A stretch of 8,116 bases of DNA from an uncultured Campylobacter sp. (GCF_938017615.1 NZ_CALIJA010000174.1:1-8116); one strand, 5' to 3'; shown: positions 1 through 7,055, counted from the stretch's first letter. Made by a program: numbers and translations. The notes: generated by a model from the sequence alone, not told the origin.

Positions 1-400
1 GGTCAAATTTCAGACGGCGCGGCTGGGTTTTTAAAATTTGCGGATAAATTTTAAGGCGCGAAATTTTAGCTGCGATCATGGGCTATTTATGAGCGCGGAC
101 ACGCGAAATTACGCAAAGCAAAATTTCGGTGGGCTAAATTTTACCGCCGCGATCTTAAAATTTACGCGACTAAGACCTATCGACTTGAACGAGCCGCCGT
201 TCGTCGCCAATCTTTTGCCGGTTTAAATTTTGCTTTGCGAAATTTGGCTCGCAAACTTAGCGGCACAGGCGAGACGACGGATTTTGCCTCGCAGAATTCT
301 AGCCGCAAAATTTAAAGTGCAAATTTAAACTACGATCTATCTATGCGTTAAAATTTAAAAACCAAATTTGAAGTCTAGTGAGCGGGTCCGCCGCACGAAT
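1..400. other. Gene-free region rich in AAATTT
   Basis: I see no supportable gene, tRNA or terminator here. Only short open frames occur, without ribosome sites or recognisable protein features. The stretch is a GC-rich background broken every 10-60 bases by AAATTT (for example at 5, 34, 46, 61, 121, 136, 225, 240, 308, 321, 351 and 364) plus a GAATTC near 292. Counting by eye to position 600 gives about 19 AAATTT, where chance predicts fewer than one. The same composition returns at 2587-3599. Confidence 0.6.
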
Positions 401-616
401 GCTCGTATAAATTTCAAGCACATAATGCTCATATTGAAATTTTGCAACTGAGCGTGTATGTGAAGCGCTCGTTAAAATTTTAAAGTCGAGGCGCATGCAA
501 GAGCACACGTTAAAAATTTTAGAGCCGAGCGCGCTACAACGCTCGCTTTAAAATTTCAAAGCTAAGGCGCGTATGGCGGCGGTTGCGTTAAATTTAAAAA
601 CCGATCGGCGGGCGCG
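401..616. repeat. Degenerate tandem repeat, period about 38 bp
   Basis: Units align on a core resembling GCTCGTTAAAATTT followed by a GC-rich half containing words like GAGGCGC or GAGCGCG. Unit starts lie near 401, 427, 467, 503, 541 and 579, giving steps of 26, 40, 36, 38 and 38 bases. The last four units are the clearest. Copies differ at many positions, so this is an old, decaying array rather than a recent expansion. It lies directly upstream of the exporter gene. A shorter echo follows, with TTCGCAAAGC at 638 and again at 665. Confidence 0.5.
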
Positions 617-743
617 CGGAATTTTAGGATTGATCCATTCGCAAAGCTGTGCGTCATCGATCTGTTCGCAAAGCCGCGCCCATAGATTTTTTCGCAGCGG
701 CGCGTGCCGAAATTTAGCAGATTTGGGGAGTACAAGCAGAGGG

Positions 744-1340
744 ATGCAACCATTCGTACAAGGGGTTTTGATGGGGCTGGGCGTTAGCGTGCCGATCGGT
801 CCGGTAAACGTGCTGATAATGTCCTACGCGCTGCGAAGCTACACCAAGGCGCTGTGCCTGGGCCTCGGCGCCATGAGCGCGGATATGCTCTATCTGGTGC
901 TATCGGCGTTCGGCATATCGCAGTTAGCCAAAATCCCGATCGTTTTTACCTGCATATCGGTATTTGGCGCGTGCTTTTTGCTCTACACGGCGTACGCGAT
1001 CTGGCATGGCGCGGCTAGCTCGGTGCAACCTGCAAGCGTCGAGGCTTGCTCAGGCGCGGCGCTTTACGGCAAAGGCTTTTTAATAAATTTACTAAATCCA
1101 TACGTCATTATGTTTTGGCTCAGCGTCTCTGCCGGTACCGCGCGAGCAAATTTCGCGCTTGCTCTTGCGGGGCTTGTAAGCGGAATTTTAGCTTGGATCA
1201 CGCTTTTTCCGCTTGCTATATATCTAGCTCGTAGCAAGCTTCCAAACATTGTAGTGCGGGCATTTGCATATATCTCGGCGTTTATTTTGGTATTTTTCGC
1301 ACTAAAGCTTTTATACGCTATAATTTTTGCTAAAATTTAA
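744..1340 (+). CDS. LysE/RhtB-family amino-acid exporter
   Basis: A 198-residue inner-membrane protein, the usual size for the LysE/RhtB family, whose members export lysine, homoserine, threonine or related compounds. Family marks are PIGPVN at residues 17-22 in the first helix, the G-x-x-x-AD pattern near residues 42-47, and LLNP at 116-119 opening a later helix. About six hydrophobic segments are visible, near 5-26, 37-58, 65-86, 112-131, 137-160 and 172-193. The frame stays open upstream to 573, but those 57 residues are Arg/Ser/Cys-rich and hydrophilic and read out of repeat DNA. I therefore start at the ATG at 744, where the first membrane helix begins; GGGGAG at 725-730 is a rather distant ribosome site. 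The stop is 15 bases before dapE, so the two are probably co-transcribed. This suggests a role in lysine or diaminopimelate balance, but the substrate cannot be read from sequence. Confidence 0.85.
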   Translation: MQPFVQGVLMGLGVSVPIGPVNVLIMSYALRSYTKALCLGLGAMSADMLYLVLSAFGISQLAKIPIVFTCISVFGACFLLYTAYAIWHGAASSVQPASVEACSGAALYGKGFLINLLNPYVIMFWLSVSAGTARANFALALAGLVSGILAWITLFPLAIYLARSKLPNIVVRAFAYISAFILVFFALKLLYAIIFAKI

Positions 1341-1355
1341 ACCAAAGGATGGCTT

Positions 1356-2534
1356 ATGAAACCGATTGAAATTCTAAAAGAGCTCATCAAATTCCGCTCG
1401 CTCACGCCTAGCGACGACGGAGCTTTTAACTACGTCTCGATGCTGCTGGCGGACTTTAGCGAGGATAGATTCGAGCTAAACGGCGTAACTAACGCGATTT
1501 TTACCAAGCGCTTCGGACAGGGTCCGCATCTATGCTTTGCCGGGCACATCGACGTAGTCCCGCCGGGCGAGGGCTGGGCGAGCGATCCGTTTGTGCCGGT
1601 GGAAGCGGAGGGCTTTTTATACGGGCGCGGCGCGCAGGATATGAAAAGCGGCATCGCAGCGGCGATCTGCGCGCTAGCGGCGGCACACGATTTTAAGGGT
1701 ACGCTAAGCCTGCTGCTAACCAGCGATGAGGAGGGTGACGGCATCTACGGCACGCGCGAAATGCTCTCTAAATTGCGCGAGCAAGGTGCCCTACCCAACT
1801 TCGCAGTCGTTGCGGAGCCTACATGCGAAGTGCGCTTCGGCGATACCATTAAGATCGGCCGTCGCGGCTCGATTAACGGCGTCCTCACACTCACGGGTAT
1901 CGGCGGGCACGCAGCCTACCCAGATAAATGCATCAATCCTGTCCACATTTTAGCGCCGGTGCTAGCAAGCCTCGCGGGACACGATCTGGACGCGGGTAGC
2001 GAGGATTTCGCTCCAGCCAAGATAGTCATCACCGACATTCGCGGCGGTTCGCAGGTAGTAAACGTAACACCCAAGGACGTACGCGTGATGTTTAACGTAC
2101 GCGGCGACGTAGGGCTGGGGCTAGAAGACGTGCGAGACTATGTACTAGAGTTATTTGAACTGGACGCTAAAGACGTGCTATGCAACGAAAGCGAATCCTG
2201 CGGCAAGCTAGAAATGAGCTGCACCGCACAGCTGCGAGCAGGCGCATCGCTACATCTCGCACTAAAAAGCTCCTCAAAGCCTTTTTTAACTCAGCGAAAC
2301 TCCAAAATCGTGCAAAAACTAAGCGCTAGCGTGCAGAAGATCTGCGGCGCAGCAGCTGAGCTAAATACCGCAGGCGGCACGAGCGATGCGAGATACTTCG
2401 CGGAGTTTGGCGTGGAGACAGCGGAGTTTGGCGTGCGAAACGACACGATCCATCAGATCAATGAACGAGTAGAGATTAGCGACGTCGAAAATCTAGCTAA
2501 AATTTTTAGCGATCTGATAGAAAATTTTGGCTAA
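1356..2534 (+). CDS. dapE: Succinyl-diaminopimelate desuccinylase
   Basis: A cytoplasmic M20-family metallohydrolase that cleaves N-succinyl-LL-2,6-diaminopimelate to succinate and LL-diaminopimelate, for peptidoglycan cross-links and lysine. The two-zinc site is complete: H64-x-D66 in GHIDVVPPG, D95 in GAQDMKSG, the catalytic pair E125-E126 in SDEEGDG, E154 in AEPT, and H366 in TIHQINE. The lid/dimerisation domain covers about residues 175-295 and includes the conserved GGHAAYP (H185). GGTSDAR at 340-346 is also typical of the family. At 392 residues it is slightly longer than many DapE proteins. AAAGGA at 1344-1349 sits six bases before the ATG. It follows the exporter by 15 bases, and I recall C. 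jejuni dapE also lying beside a LysE-type gene. RAATTY words, dense in the flanking DNA, are rare in its core. Confidence 0.96.
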   Translation: MKPIEILKELIKFRSLTPSDDGAFNYVSMLLADFSEDRFELNGVTNAIFTKRFGQGPHLCFAGHIDVVPPGEGWASDPFVPVEAEGFLYGRGAQDMKSGIAAAICALAAAHDFKGTLSLLLTSDEEGDGIYGTREMLSKLREQGALPNFAVVAEPTCEVRFGDTIKIGRRGSINGVLTLTGIGGHAAYPDKCINPVHILAPVLASLAGHDLDAGSEDFAPAKIVITDIRGGSQVVNVTPKDVRVMFNVRGDVGLGLEDVRDYVLELFELDAKDVLCNESESCGKLEMSCTAQLRAGASLHLALKSSSKPFLTQRNSKIVQKLSASVQKICGAAAELNTAGGTSDARYFAEFGVETAEFGVRNDTIHQINERVEISDVENLAKIFSDLIENFG

Positions 2535-2546
2535 TTTAGGAATTTG

Positions 2547-2586
2547 GCAAAGCTACGTAGATTTTCTTCGTTCTACCAAGCTTTGC
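2547..2586 (+). terminator. Possible terminator after dapE
   Basis: GCAAAGCT (2547-2554) pairs perfectly with AGCTTTGC (2579-2586), and GTAG (2557-2560) pairs with CTAC (2573-2576) across a two-by-two mismatch, leaving a 12-base loop. It begins 13 bases after the dapE stop. The T run that follows (TGATTTTGCC) is weak, so it may be a poor terminator. GCAAAGCT is also a recurrent word in this window, which makes a chance hairpin possible. Confidence 0.4.
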
Positions 2587-3599
2587 TGATTTTGCCAGGG
2601 TTTTCGCTCGTAGTTGCTTGGCAAATTTTATCTTTGCCGTGCATTTTGAATGGGATTTCGCTCTGATATGCCGCTTTTGCTAAGAATTTTATCTACAGTA
2701 CGCTTGCCGCTTTTACAATTACTTTGCTATGCAACGTCGCTTTCGCAAGAAGCCTTAGCAAAACGCCACCGCCTCAAAGGCGAGCTTTGACAACGAACGC
2801 TACCGCTGCTAGGAATTTTTTAAAAGAATACTGCTTTTGCGAGAATTTCAGCAAATAGCGCGATCTTTGCGCAAAATTTCCATCCGCTCTCTTTGCATGG
2901 AATTTCATTCTTGCCTAGCGTTGCTATCAGGATGCTGCTGCACTTTGCTGCCTCCGCGAGAAATTTTATCTTTGGCGCGCTCGCTGCTTTCGCAAGAAGC
3001 TTGGCTAGGACAATGCCATTTCTGCTGGGATACCGCCCGCTTCGTGTATTTATAAAATTTTACTTAGTCATGTTGCCGCTGGGATAAATTCTGCCCCGGT
3101 TACCGCCTCTGCGGGAATTTTACCCTACCTCGGCAAGCGCGATTTAAGAATTTTACTTTGCTTTGATACGGCGATATGAAATTTTGCCCGTACAGCGCGG
3201 CAGCATAGAATTTTTAGCCTCTGTAAAACTCCACAACAAAACCTTGCCATCCTTGCCTATCTACACAAAAAGGAGCGGCAAAATTTTACCGCCTCGCGTG
3301 CTGCTACACTAAATGCACGCAAGATGAAAATTTATCGAAGGATTTCAGAGCGGAATTTCGCGAGGCTAAATTTTATCACTGCGAAAAATTTCAACCGCTC
3401 ATAGCAGGCGTCTGCGGCGTGATAAATTTAAAATTAGGGCTTTAAGTCAGCATAGCAAGTTTCGCTTCTTGCAAAATTTTAACTGCCTTGGTCGCCGTAA
3501 GACTAGAAATTTACAAAATCGCTTTATGAAATTTCGCAGCGTCTCGCGGTAAAATTTTAAAATCAGCGCCGTGCCTGCAAGGCATAATTTAACGGAATT
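2587..3599. repeat. Gene-free region of quasi-periodic RAATTY repeats
   Basis: About 1 kb between the convergent dapE and ogt genes, with no credible gene; the open frames are short, Cys/Leu/Ser-rich and lack ribosome sites. By eye, about 24 of 27 AATT cores between 2600 and 3600 have the form RAATTY. Spacing in the middle is often near 30 bases, with cores near 2814, 2844, 2875 and 2901, then 3087, 3116, 3149, 3180 and 3210. Several cores follow a variant of CCGCTTTTGC or CCTCYGCG, as at 2671, 2831, 2950 and 3103, suggesting a badly decayed repeat. I see no mobile-element gene or target-site duplication. Confidence 0.6.
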
Positions 3600-4163
3600 T
3601 TACTTGCCAAATTTGGCTAAATTTTCTCTTTCGAAGTTTAGCAGCCACGCTTTGGTCGCTACGCCGCCCGCGCCGCTGTATCCTCCGAGCCCGCCCGCAG
3701 CTACGACGCGGTGGCACGGCACGATGATGGGAATTTTATTTTTGCCGTTTGCGCCGCCTACTGCGCGGCTTGCGTGCGGTCTACCGATAGCCCGGGCTAG
3801 CTCGCCGTATGTTACGACCTCACCATAAGGGATCTCTAAAAGCGCACTCCACACGGACTTTTGAAACTGCGTGCCGTTTTGGCTCAGTTTAACGCTGAAG
3901 CTCTCAAGCTCGCCCCTGAAATATGCGCCAAGCTCGTCAGTGCAAAGAGCCAAATTCTTTCTTAAATCACTAAGCTTTAAATCGCGTCCTTTATCATCAG
4001 TTGCACGCACAAAGCCGAATTTAGGCTCTGCATCGTGTTTTTTAAAGATCTCATCATTGGGGCTGCAGGCAGAGCTTTTGACCCAGTCGATACTGCAGAT
4101 CCCGATCTCGTCATCCTGAATTTCAAGCATTCCAATAGGCGAATTAAAAAAGGCTTTTTGCAT
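3600..4163 (-). CDS. ogt: Methylated-DNA--protein-cysteine methyltransferase
   Basis: A 187-residue suicide repair protein that moves the alkyl group from O6-alkylguanine in DNA to its own cysteine. The acceptor is C150 in IVPCHRVV. The DNA-binding domain runs from about 98 to 183: TQFQKSVW at 98-105, IPYGEVVTYGELA at 111-123, the base-flipping Arg133 in SRAVGGANG, and the GY loop at 160-161. That loop reads GYSGAGG, slightly altered from the usual GYxGG. Residues 1-90 are the poorly conserved N-terminal domain. It lacks the zinc and AraC parts of Ada, so it is an Ogt-type enzyme. AAGGA lies a few bases before the ATG. The gene stands 145 bases downstream of a long minus-strand gene and may be read through from it or from its own promoter. 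A short inverted repeat at 3572-3584 beyond the stop is too small to call a terminator. Confidence 0.95.
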   Translation of the reverse strand: MQKAFFNSPIGMLEIQDDEIGICSIDWVKSSACSPNDEIFKKHDAEPKFGFVRATDDKGRDLKLSDLRKNLALCTDELGAYFRGELESFSVKLSQNGTQFQKSVWSALLEIPYGEVVTYGELARAIGRPHASRAVGGANGKNKIPIIVPCHRVVAAGGLGGYSGAGGVATKAWLLNFERENLAKFGK

Positions 4164-4213
4164 CTCAATCCTTTCAAATTTTTACTGGTTTGATCAAAAA
4201 AATTTTAAAAAGC

Positions 4214-4232
4214 GCTTACTGCCAGTGCAAGC
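4214..4232 (-). terminator. Weak possible terminator before ogt
   Basis: Read on the minus strand, GCTT, a two-base bulge and ACT pair with AGTAAGC around a three-base loop. A T-rich run down to about 4195 follows. It lies 77 bases beyond the stop of the long minus-strand gene. The stem is short and bulged, so this is only a candidate for separating that gene from ogt. Confidence 0.25.
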
Positions 4233-4308
4233 TAAAGCTCGAAAACGATGGAATTTCATGCGGTAACGCGAATTTTTTAAAATTTATACGCAAGGTGCCG
4301 CAAAGCCT

Positions 4309-6228
4309 CTACTCAAACCGCATGATGTTTACTAAAACCCCGTCGAAAACGTCTTGCTTAAAAAGCTTGATCTCGCGCACGATATCTGCATTGTCGTCGT
4401 CGATGACGCCGTTTTTGACGAGGCTGTCCTCGATGAGCTTAAAGATAAAGGCGTGGTTGCTGACGTCGGAGATACCGCTTTTAAAGCCCATTTCAAGGCG
4501 TACCGGCACGCCTATGTGCACGCCGCGCAGATCCTTGGCGATGTAAAGATCAGCGATCGTGCGCACCATCTTTTTCGCCATTTGGTAGCTCGCCATGGAT
4601 GACAAAATATCATTAAGACCGAAATTCTCCATCAAAAGCGGAATACGAACGCGCGCCAAAACCCCTTCGCCAGGCTCGCTCGCGCTCTTTTTTAAAAACG
4701 AAATTTTAATCCTATGCGCGATGCCTATGAAACGCGGCTTAAGCTCGATGAGCCTAGCTTTAGACGTTTGCGGTAGCGAGATAGGACGCGAAGTGCTTGC
4801 AATAGGCAGAGCCTGCGGACGCCCCGTCAGGCGCGCGCGCTCTTTCGCAGGCGCTTTGCGCGCAGGCTTGCCATAGAAATTTACGGGCTTAGTCGCAAAA
4901 GTTGATTCGCTCCCAAAAGCAGCAGACGCGGGCTCATCACCAAGCGCCCCCTCCGCCATAGAAGAAGCAACCGTAGAATTCTCACCCGTTAACGCGGGCT
5001 GCGCGAATCGCTCAAATTCGGGCGCAAATTTATTTCCCGCTTGCGGCGGCAAATTCGAAGGGCGCCACTCTTGTGCGGAGCTTTTCTGTGCTAAATTTTG
5101 CTCGTCGGAATTTTTTAGCGCGCAATTTTGCCCTTTTGCCAAGCACATTGAATCCTCACCGACTAAATTCTCATCTTGAGGCGCGAATTCCAAGGCATTT
5201 TCTAAGGCAAAATTTGCGGCACGGCAGCTAGCGAAATTAGCGCTTTGCCCCTTAGAAAACTCGGAGCCTTGAGACCCACAATCATTTGCGCACTTTATAT
5301 CAAGCGCAGAATTTGCGAAAGTGGAATTTTTTGATGCAGAGCTTTGCGCCGTAGAATTTTTACTTCGTAAGTCCGCGTCCTGCTCTGCTACAAACGAATT
5401 TTCAGCCACAAAATTCTCCGCTTGCGCCATAAAATTAGAATTTTGCGCCTTAAATACGGAATCTTTCACGAGCGCAGAGCTTTGCGCGGAAATAAAATTT
5501 CGCGATGTAGGAATGAAGCTTTGCCCTTTGGCAGAATTCGCAGGTGCAGAGCTTTGCGGCATAAAATTTTCACTCCTCGCATTTGCGCCCTGTTCAAAAC
5601 TAGCGGCAAGCCCCACGCTCACGTCATCCTGCGCGGCGTCATTTTGCAAAATAAAATTCTCGCACGCCGTATCCCACGCGGTATCTACGCAAAATTCCGC
5701 CCGAGCCGCACCATAAAATTCTGCTTGCGAAACATCTTGAAATTTTGCCTGCGAAGTAAAGCCTTGCGCACTCTGAGCGCTGCGCGCAGAAAAATCGCCA
5801 CACCTTGCATTTGTGGCATACGAAGTCTTTGCCAAGCTGCCGCCAGCCTCGGGCGAAACTGCGCCCGAATCTCCGCCGCAAAAGCTACCAAAATCGCAGG
5901 CGCCGTCAAACTCCGCATAGCCATCTGCCGCGCGGAGACGATCTGCGCGGGCTTTCTTTTTGGGCGTAGAAGGGAGCGTGAGCCTGCCTGCAAGCTCGCG
6001 TCCGCCGGCGTTTAAAATCCCAAAAATTCTAGCCCGAAACCGCTCAAACTGCTCGCCACTGAGCGAAATTTTGTCGCTTAGGCTCTGCACGCCGAAGTCT
6101 GCGGCGGTAAAATTTACGATCGCTCCGTCCCTACTCGCGACGCGCACACGACCTTTGACCGAGCCTTTTAGCTTAAAATCGCTGCCTGCGAGAATTTTTT
6201 TCATCAACTCCTTCGGATTGTAGGGCAT
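4309..6228 (-). CDS. Long linker protein with a RusA-like C-terminus
   Basis: About 639 residues, of unknown role. I see three parts: a compact N-terminal region (about 1-92), a low-complexity Ala/Ser/Asn/Gln/Phe linker (about 93-485), and a structured C-terminal region (about 486-639). Near the end, DVSN (588-591), Lys597, GVID and DDDN (610-613) follow the order D-x-D-N ... K ... G-v-x-x-DD of RusA-type Holliday-junction resolvases. Ser590 stands where RusA has its second catalytic Asp, so activity is doubtful; this likeness is my inference. There is no signal peptide, so it should be cytoplasmic. I chose the ATG at 6228, one base after the M23 stop. Alternatives are an in-frame TTG at 6243, overlapping that gene (add 5 to residue numbers), or the ATG at 6204, preceded by AAGGAG. 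The tight spacing implies an operon with the peptidase. The linker may be specific to this lineage. Confidence 0.8.
   Translation of the reverse strand: MPYNPKELMKKILAGSDFKLKGSVKGRVRVASRDGAIVNFTAADFGVQSLSDKISLSGEQFERFRARIFGILNAGGRELAGRLTLPSTPKKKARADRLRAADGYAEFDGACDFGSFCGGDSGAVSPEAGGSLAKTSYATNARCGDFSARSAQSAQGFTSQAKFQDVSQAEFYGAARAEFCVDTAWDTACENFILQNDAAQDDVSVGLAASFEQGANARSENFMPQSSAPANSAKGQSFIPTSRNFISAQSSALVKDSVFKAQNSNFMAQAENFVAENSFVAEQDADLRSKNSTAQSSASKNSTFANSALDIKCANDCGSQGSEFSKGQSANFASCRAANFALENALEFAPQDENLVGEDSMCLAKGQNCALKNSDEQNLAQKSSAQEWRPSNLPPQAGNKFAPEFERFAQPALTGENSTVASSMAEGALGDEPASAAFGSESTFATKPVNFYGKPARKAPAKERARLTGRPQALPIASTSRPISLPQTSKARLIELKPRFIGIAHRIKISFLKKSASEPGEGVLARVRIPLLMENFGLNDILSSMASYQMAKKMVRTIADLYIAKDLRGVHIGVPVRLEMGFKSGISDVSNHAFIFKLIEDSLVKNGVIDDDNADIVREIKLFKQDVFDGVLVNIMRFE
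4774..5952 (-). repeat. Low-complexity linker-coding DNA dense in RAATTY
   Basis: This part of the long minus-strand gene encodes a linker full of NF, NS, EF and KF dipeptides separated by Ala, Ser and Gln. Between 4977 and 5744 I count 25 AATT cores, 22 of them RAATTY (AAATTT, GAATTT, AAATTC or GAATTC). RAATTY reads as K/E-F in one frame and N-F/S in another, which accounts for many of these dipeptides. GCAGAGCTTTGC occurs exactly three times (5336, 5474 and 5546) and encodes the recurring QSSA. Copies are degenerate with no fixed unit length. Antisense open frames here are by-products of the composition. Confidence 0.75.
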
Positions 6229-6229
6229 T

Positions 6230-7042
6230 TTAGCGCTCGCCAAAAACCACTTCGTTGAATTTAGCGACGAAGCTTAGCGGATTGACGCTCACGCCGTTGA
6301 TCGCGATGCCGAAGTGCAGATGCGGACCGCTAACTCTACCGCTTTCGCCTGAAAGCGCGATTTCATCACCTTTGTAAACGCGATCGCCAAGCGTCACCTT
6401 GATTTCGCTTAGATGATAATATTGCGAATAGATGCCGCCGCCGTGATCGATCACGACCGAACCGCCGGCGTAGTAGCGGTCTTTGGCGATGACTACGACG
6501 CCGTCGTTGGCGGCGCGCACCGCAGTGCCTACCGCGGCGCGATAATCGGTGCCGCTGTGATAGCTTTTAAGCTCGCCGTTGAAAGTGCGGGCATTGCCGA
6601 ACGCAGAGGTTATTTTGGAGTTTAAAGGCAGCTCAAACGGCGTGGAAAAAAGATAGCGCGGCGTGGTAATCGCATAGATCGCGTTGGCTTCGTCGAGCTC
6701 TTTTTTGATACGTGCGGCGGCTTCTTTGGGCGGTTTAACTTTACCCGGAGCGACGCTTAGAGCCTCTTTTTTATACTCGCCCTTTTTCAAAGCGACGATC
6801 TGCTCACGGCTGCCGCTTTGATCTACTATTCTCAGCGCGAAATCTCCCTTAGCGCGGTAATTCGCCGCTAAAACGGCGATTTTATCACTAGAATTTGGCG
6901 CCGTGATGAGGGGGATTTTCTTTGAGCCAAAGCTCAACTCGGTTGTGCTTTTATCTAATTTTAAGATAATAACGTCACCGTTTACTATGTCTAAAGCGAA
7001 AATTTTGATCGCCAAAAGTGCAAAAATAGCTAGAAATTTCAT
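6230..7042 (-). CDS. Secreted M23-family peptidoglycan endopeptidase
   Basis: A 270-residue zinc peptidase of the M23 (LytM) family, expected to cut peptidoglycan cross-bridges or stem peptides in the periplasm. Residues 1-16 form a short signal peptide ending IFA. Residues 17-130 are an N-terminal domain of mixed strands with a charged helix near 104-121. The catalytic domain is about 135-262, with H162 and D166 (HSGTD), H210 (YYHLS) and H241-x-H243 (GPHLHFG), so all zinc and catalytic residues are present and it should be active. GGAAAA lies shortly before the ATG. It heads a two-gene minus-strand operon with the long linker protein and is divergent from the SYLF gene. I recall a similar gene in C. 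jejuni as Cj1235. Related enzymes in Campylobacter and Helicobacter control helical cell shape, but I cannot assign this one to a named Pgp or Csd protein. Confidence 0.93.
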   Translation of the reverse strand: MKFLAIFALLAIKIFALDIVNGDVIILKLDKSTTELSFGSKKIPLITAPNSSDKIAVLAANYRAKGDFALRIVDQSGSREQIVALKKGEYKKEALSVAPGKVKPPKEAAARIKKELDEANAIYAITTPRYLFSTPFELPLNSKITSAFGNARTFNGELKSYHSGTDYRAAVGTAVRAANDGVVVIAKDRYYAGGSVVIDHGGGIYSQYYHLSEIKVTLGDRVYKGDEIALSGESGRVSGPHLHFGIAINGVSVNPLSFVAKFNEVVFGER

Positions 7043-7055
7043 AAATTTTCCAAAA

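Noticed and set aside
38..226. Short plus-strand open frame of 62 codons
   Set aside because: It has no ribosome site or recognisable domain, and its KF/NF content simply reads through AAATTT words.
401..616. Possible CRISPR array
   Set aside because: Repeats are degenerate, spacing is uneven, there are no unique spacers between exact repeats, and no cas gene is present.
573..743. 57-codon N-terminal extension of the exporter
   Set aside because: It is hydrophilic and Arg/Cys/Ser-rich, is encoded by repeat DNA, and precedes the normal family start at the first membrane helix.
1430..1744. 104-codon open frame antisense to dapE
   Set aside because: The plus strand encodes a complete DapE with all metal ligands; the antisense product is Pro/Ser-rich without features.
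2837..3087. Two overlapping open frames in the dapE-ogt gap
   Set aside because: They lie in different frames, have no ribosome site, and show Cys/Leu/Ser-rich translations typical of non-coding DNA.
2587..3599. Insertion sequence or decayed protein gene in the large gap
   Set aside because: I found no transposase-like translation, terminal inverted repeats or target duplication, and no frame shows protein-like composition over a useful length.
5422..6015. 197-codon open frame antisense to the linker
   Set aside because: Its Arg/Cys/Ile-rich translation comes from the repetitive composition of the real gene on the other strand, and no start signal is present.
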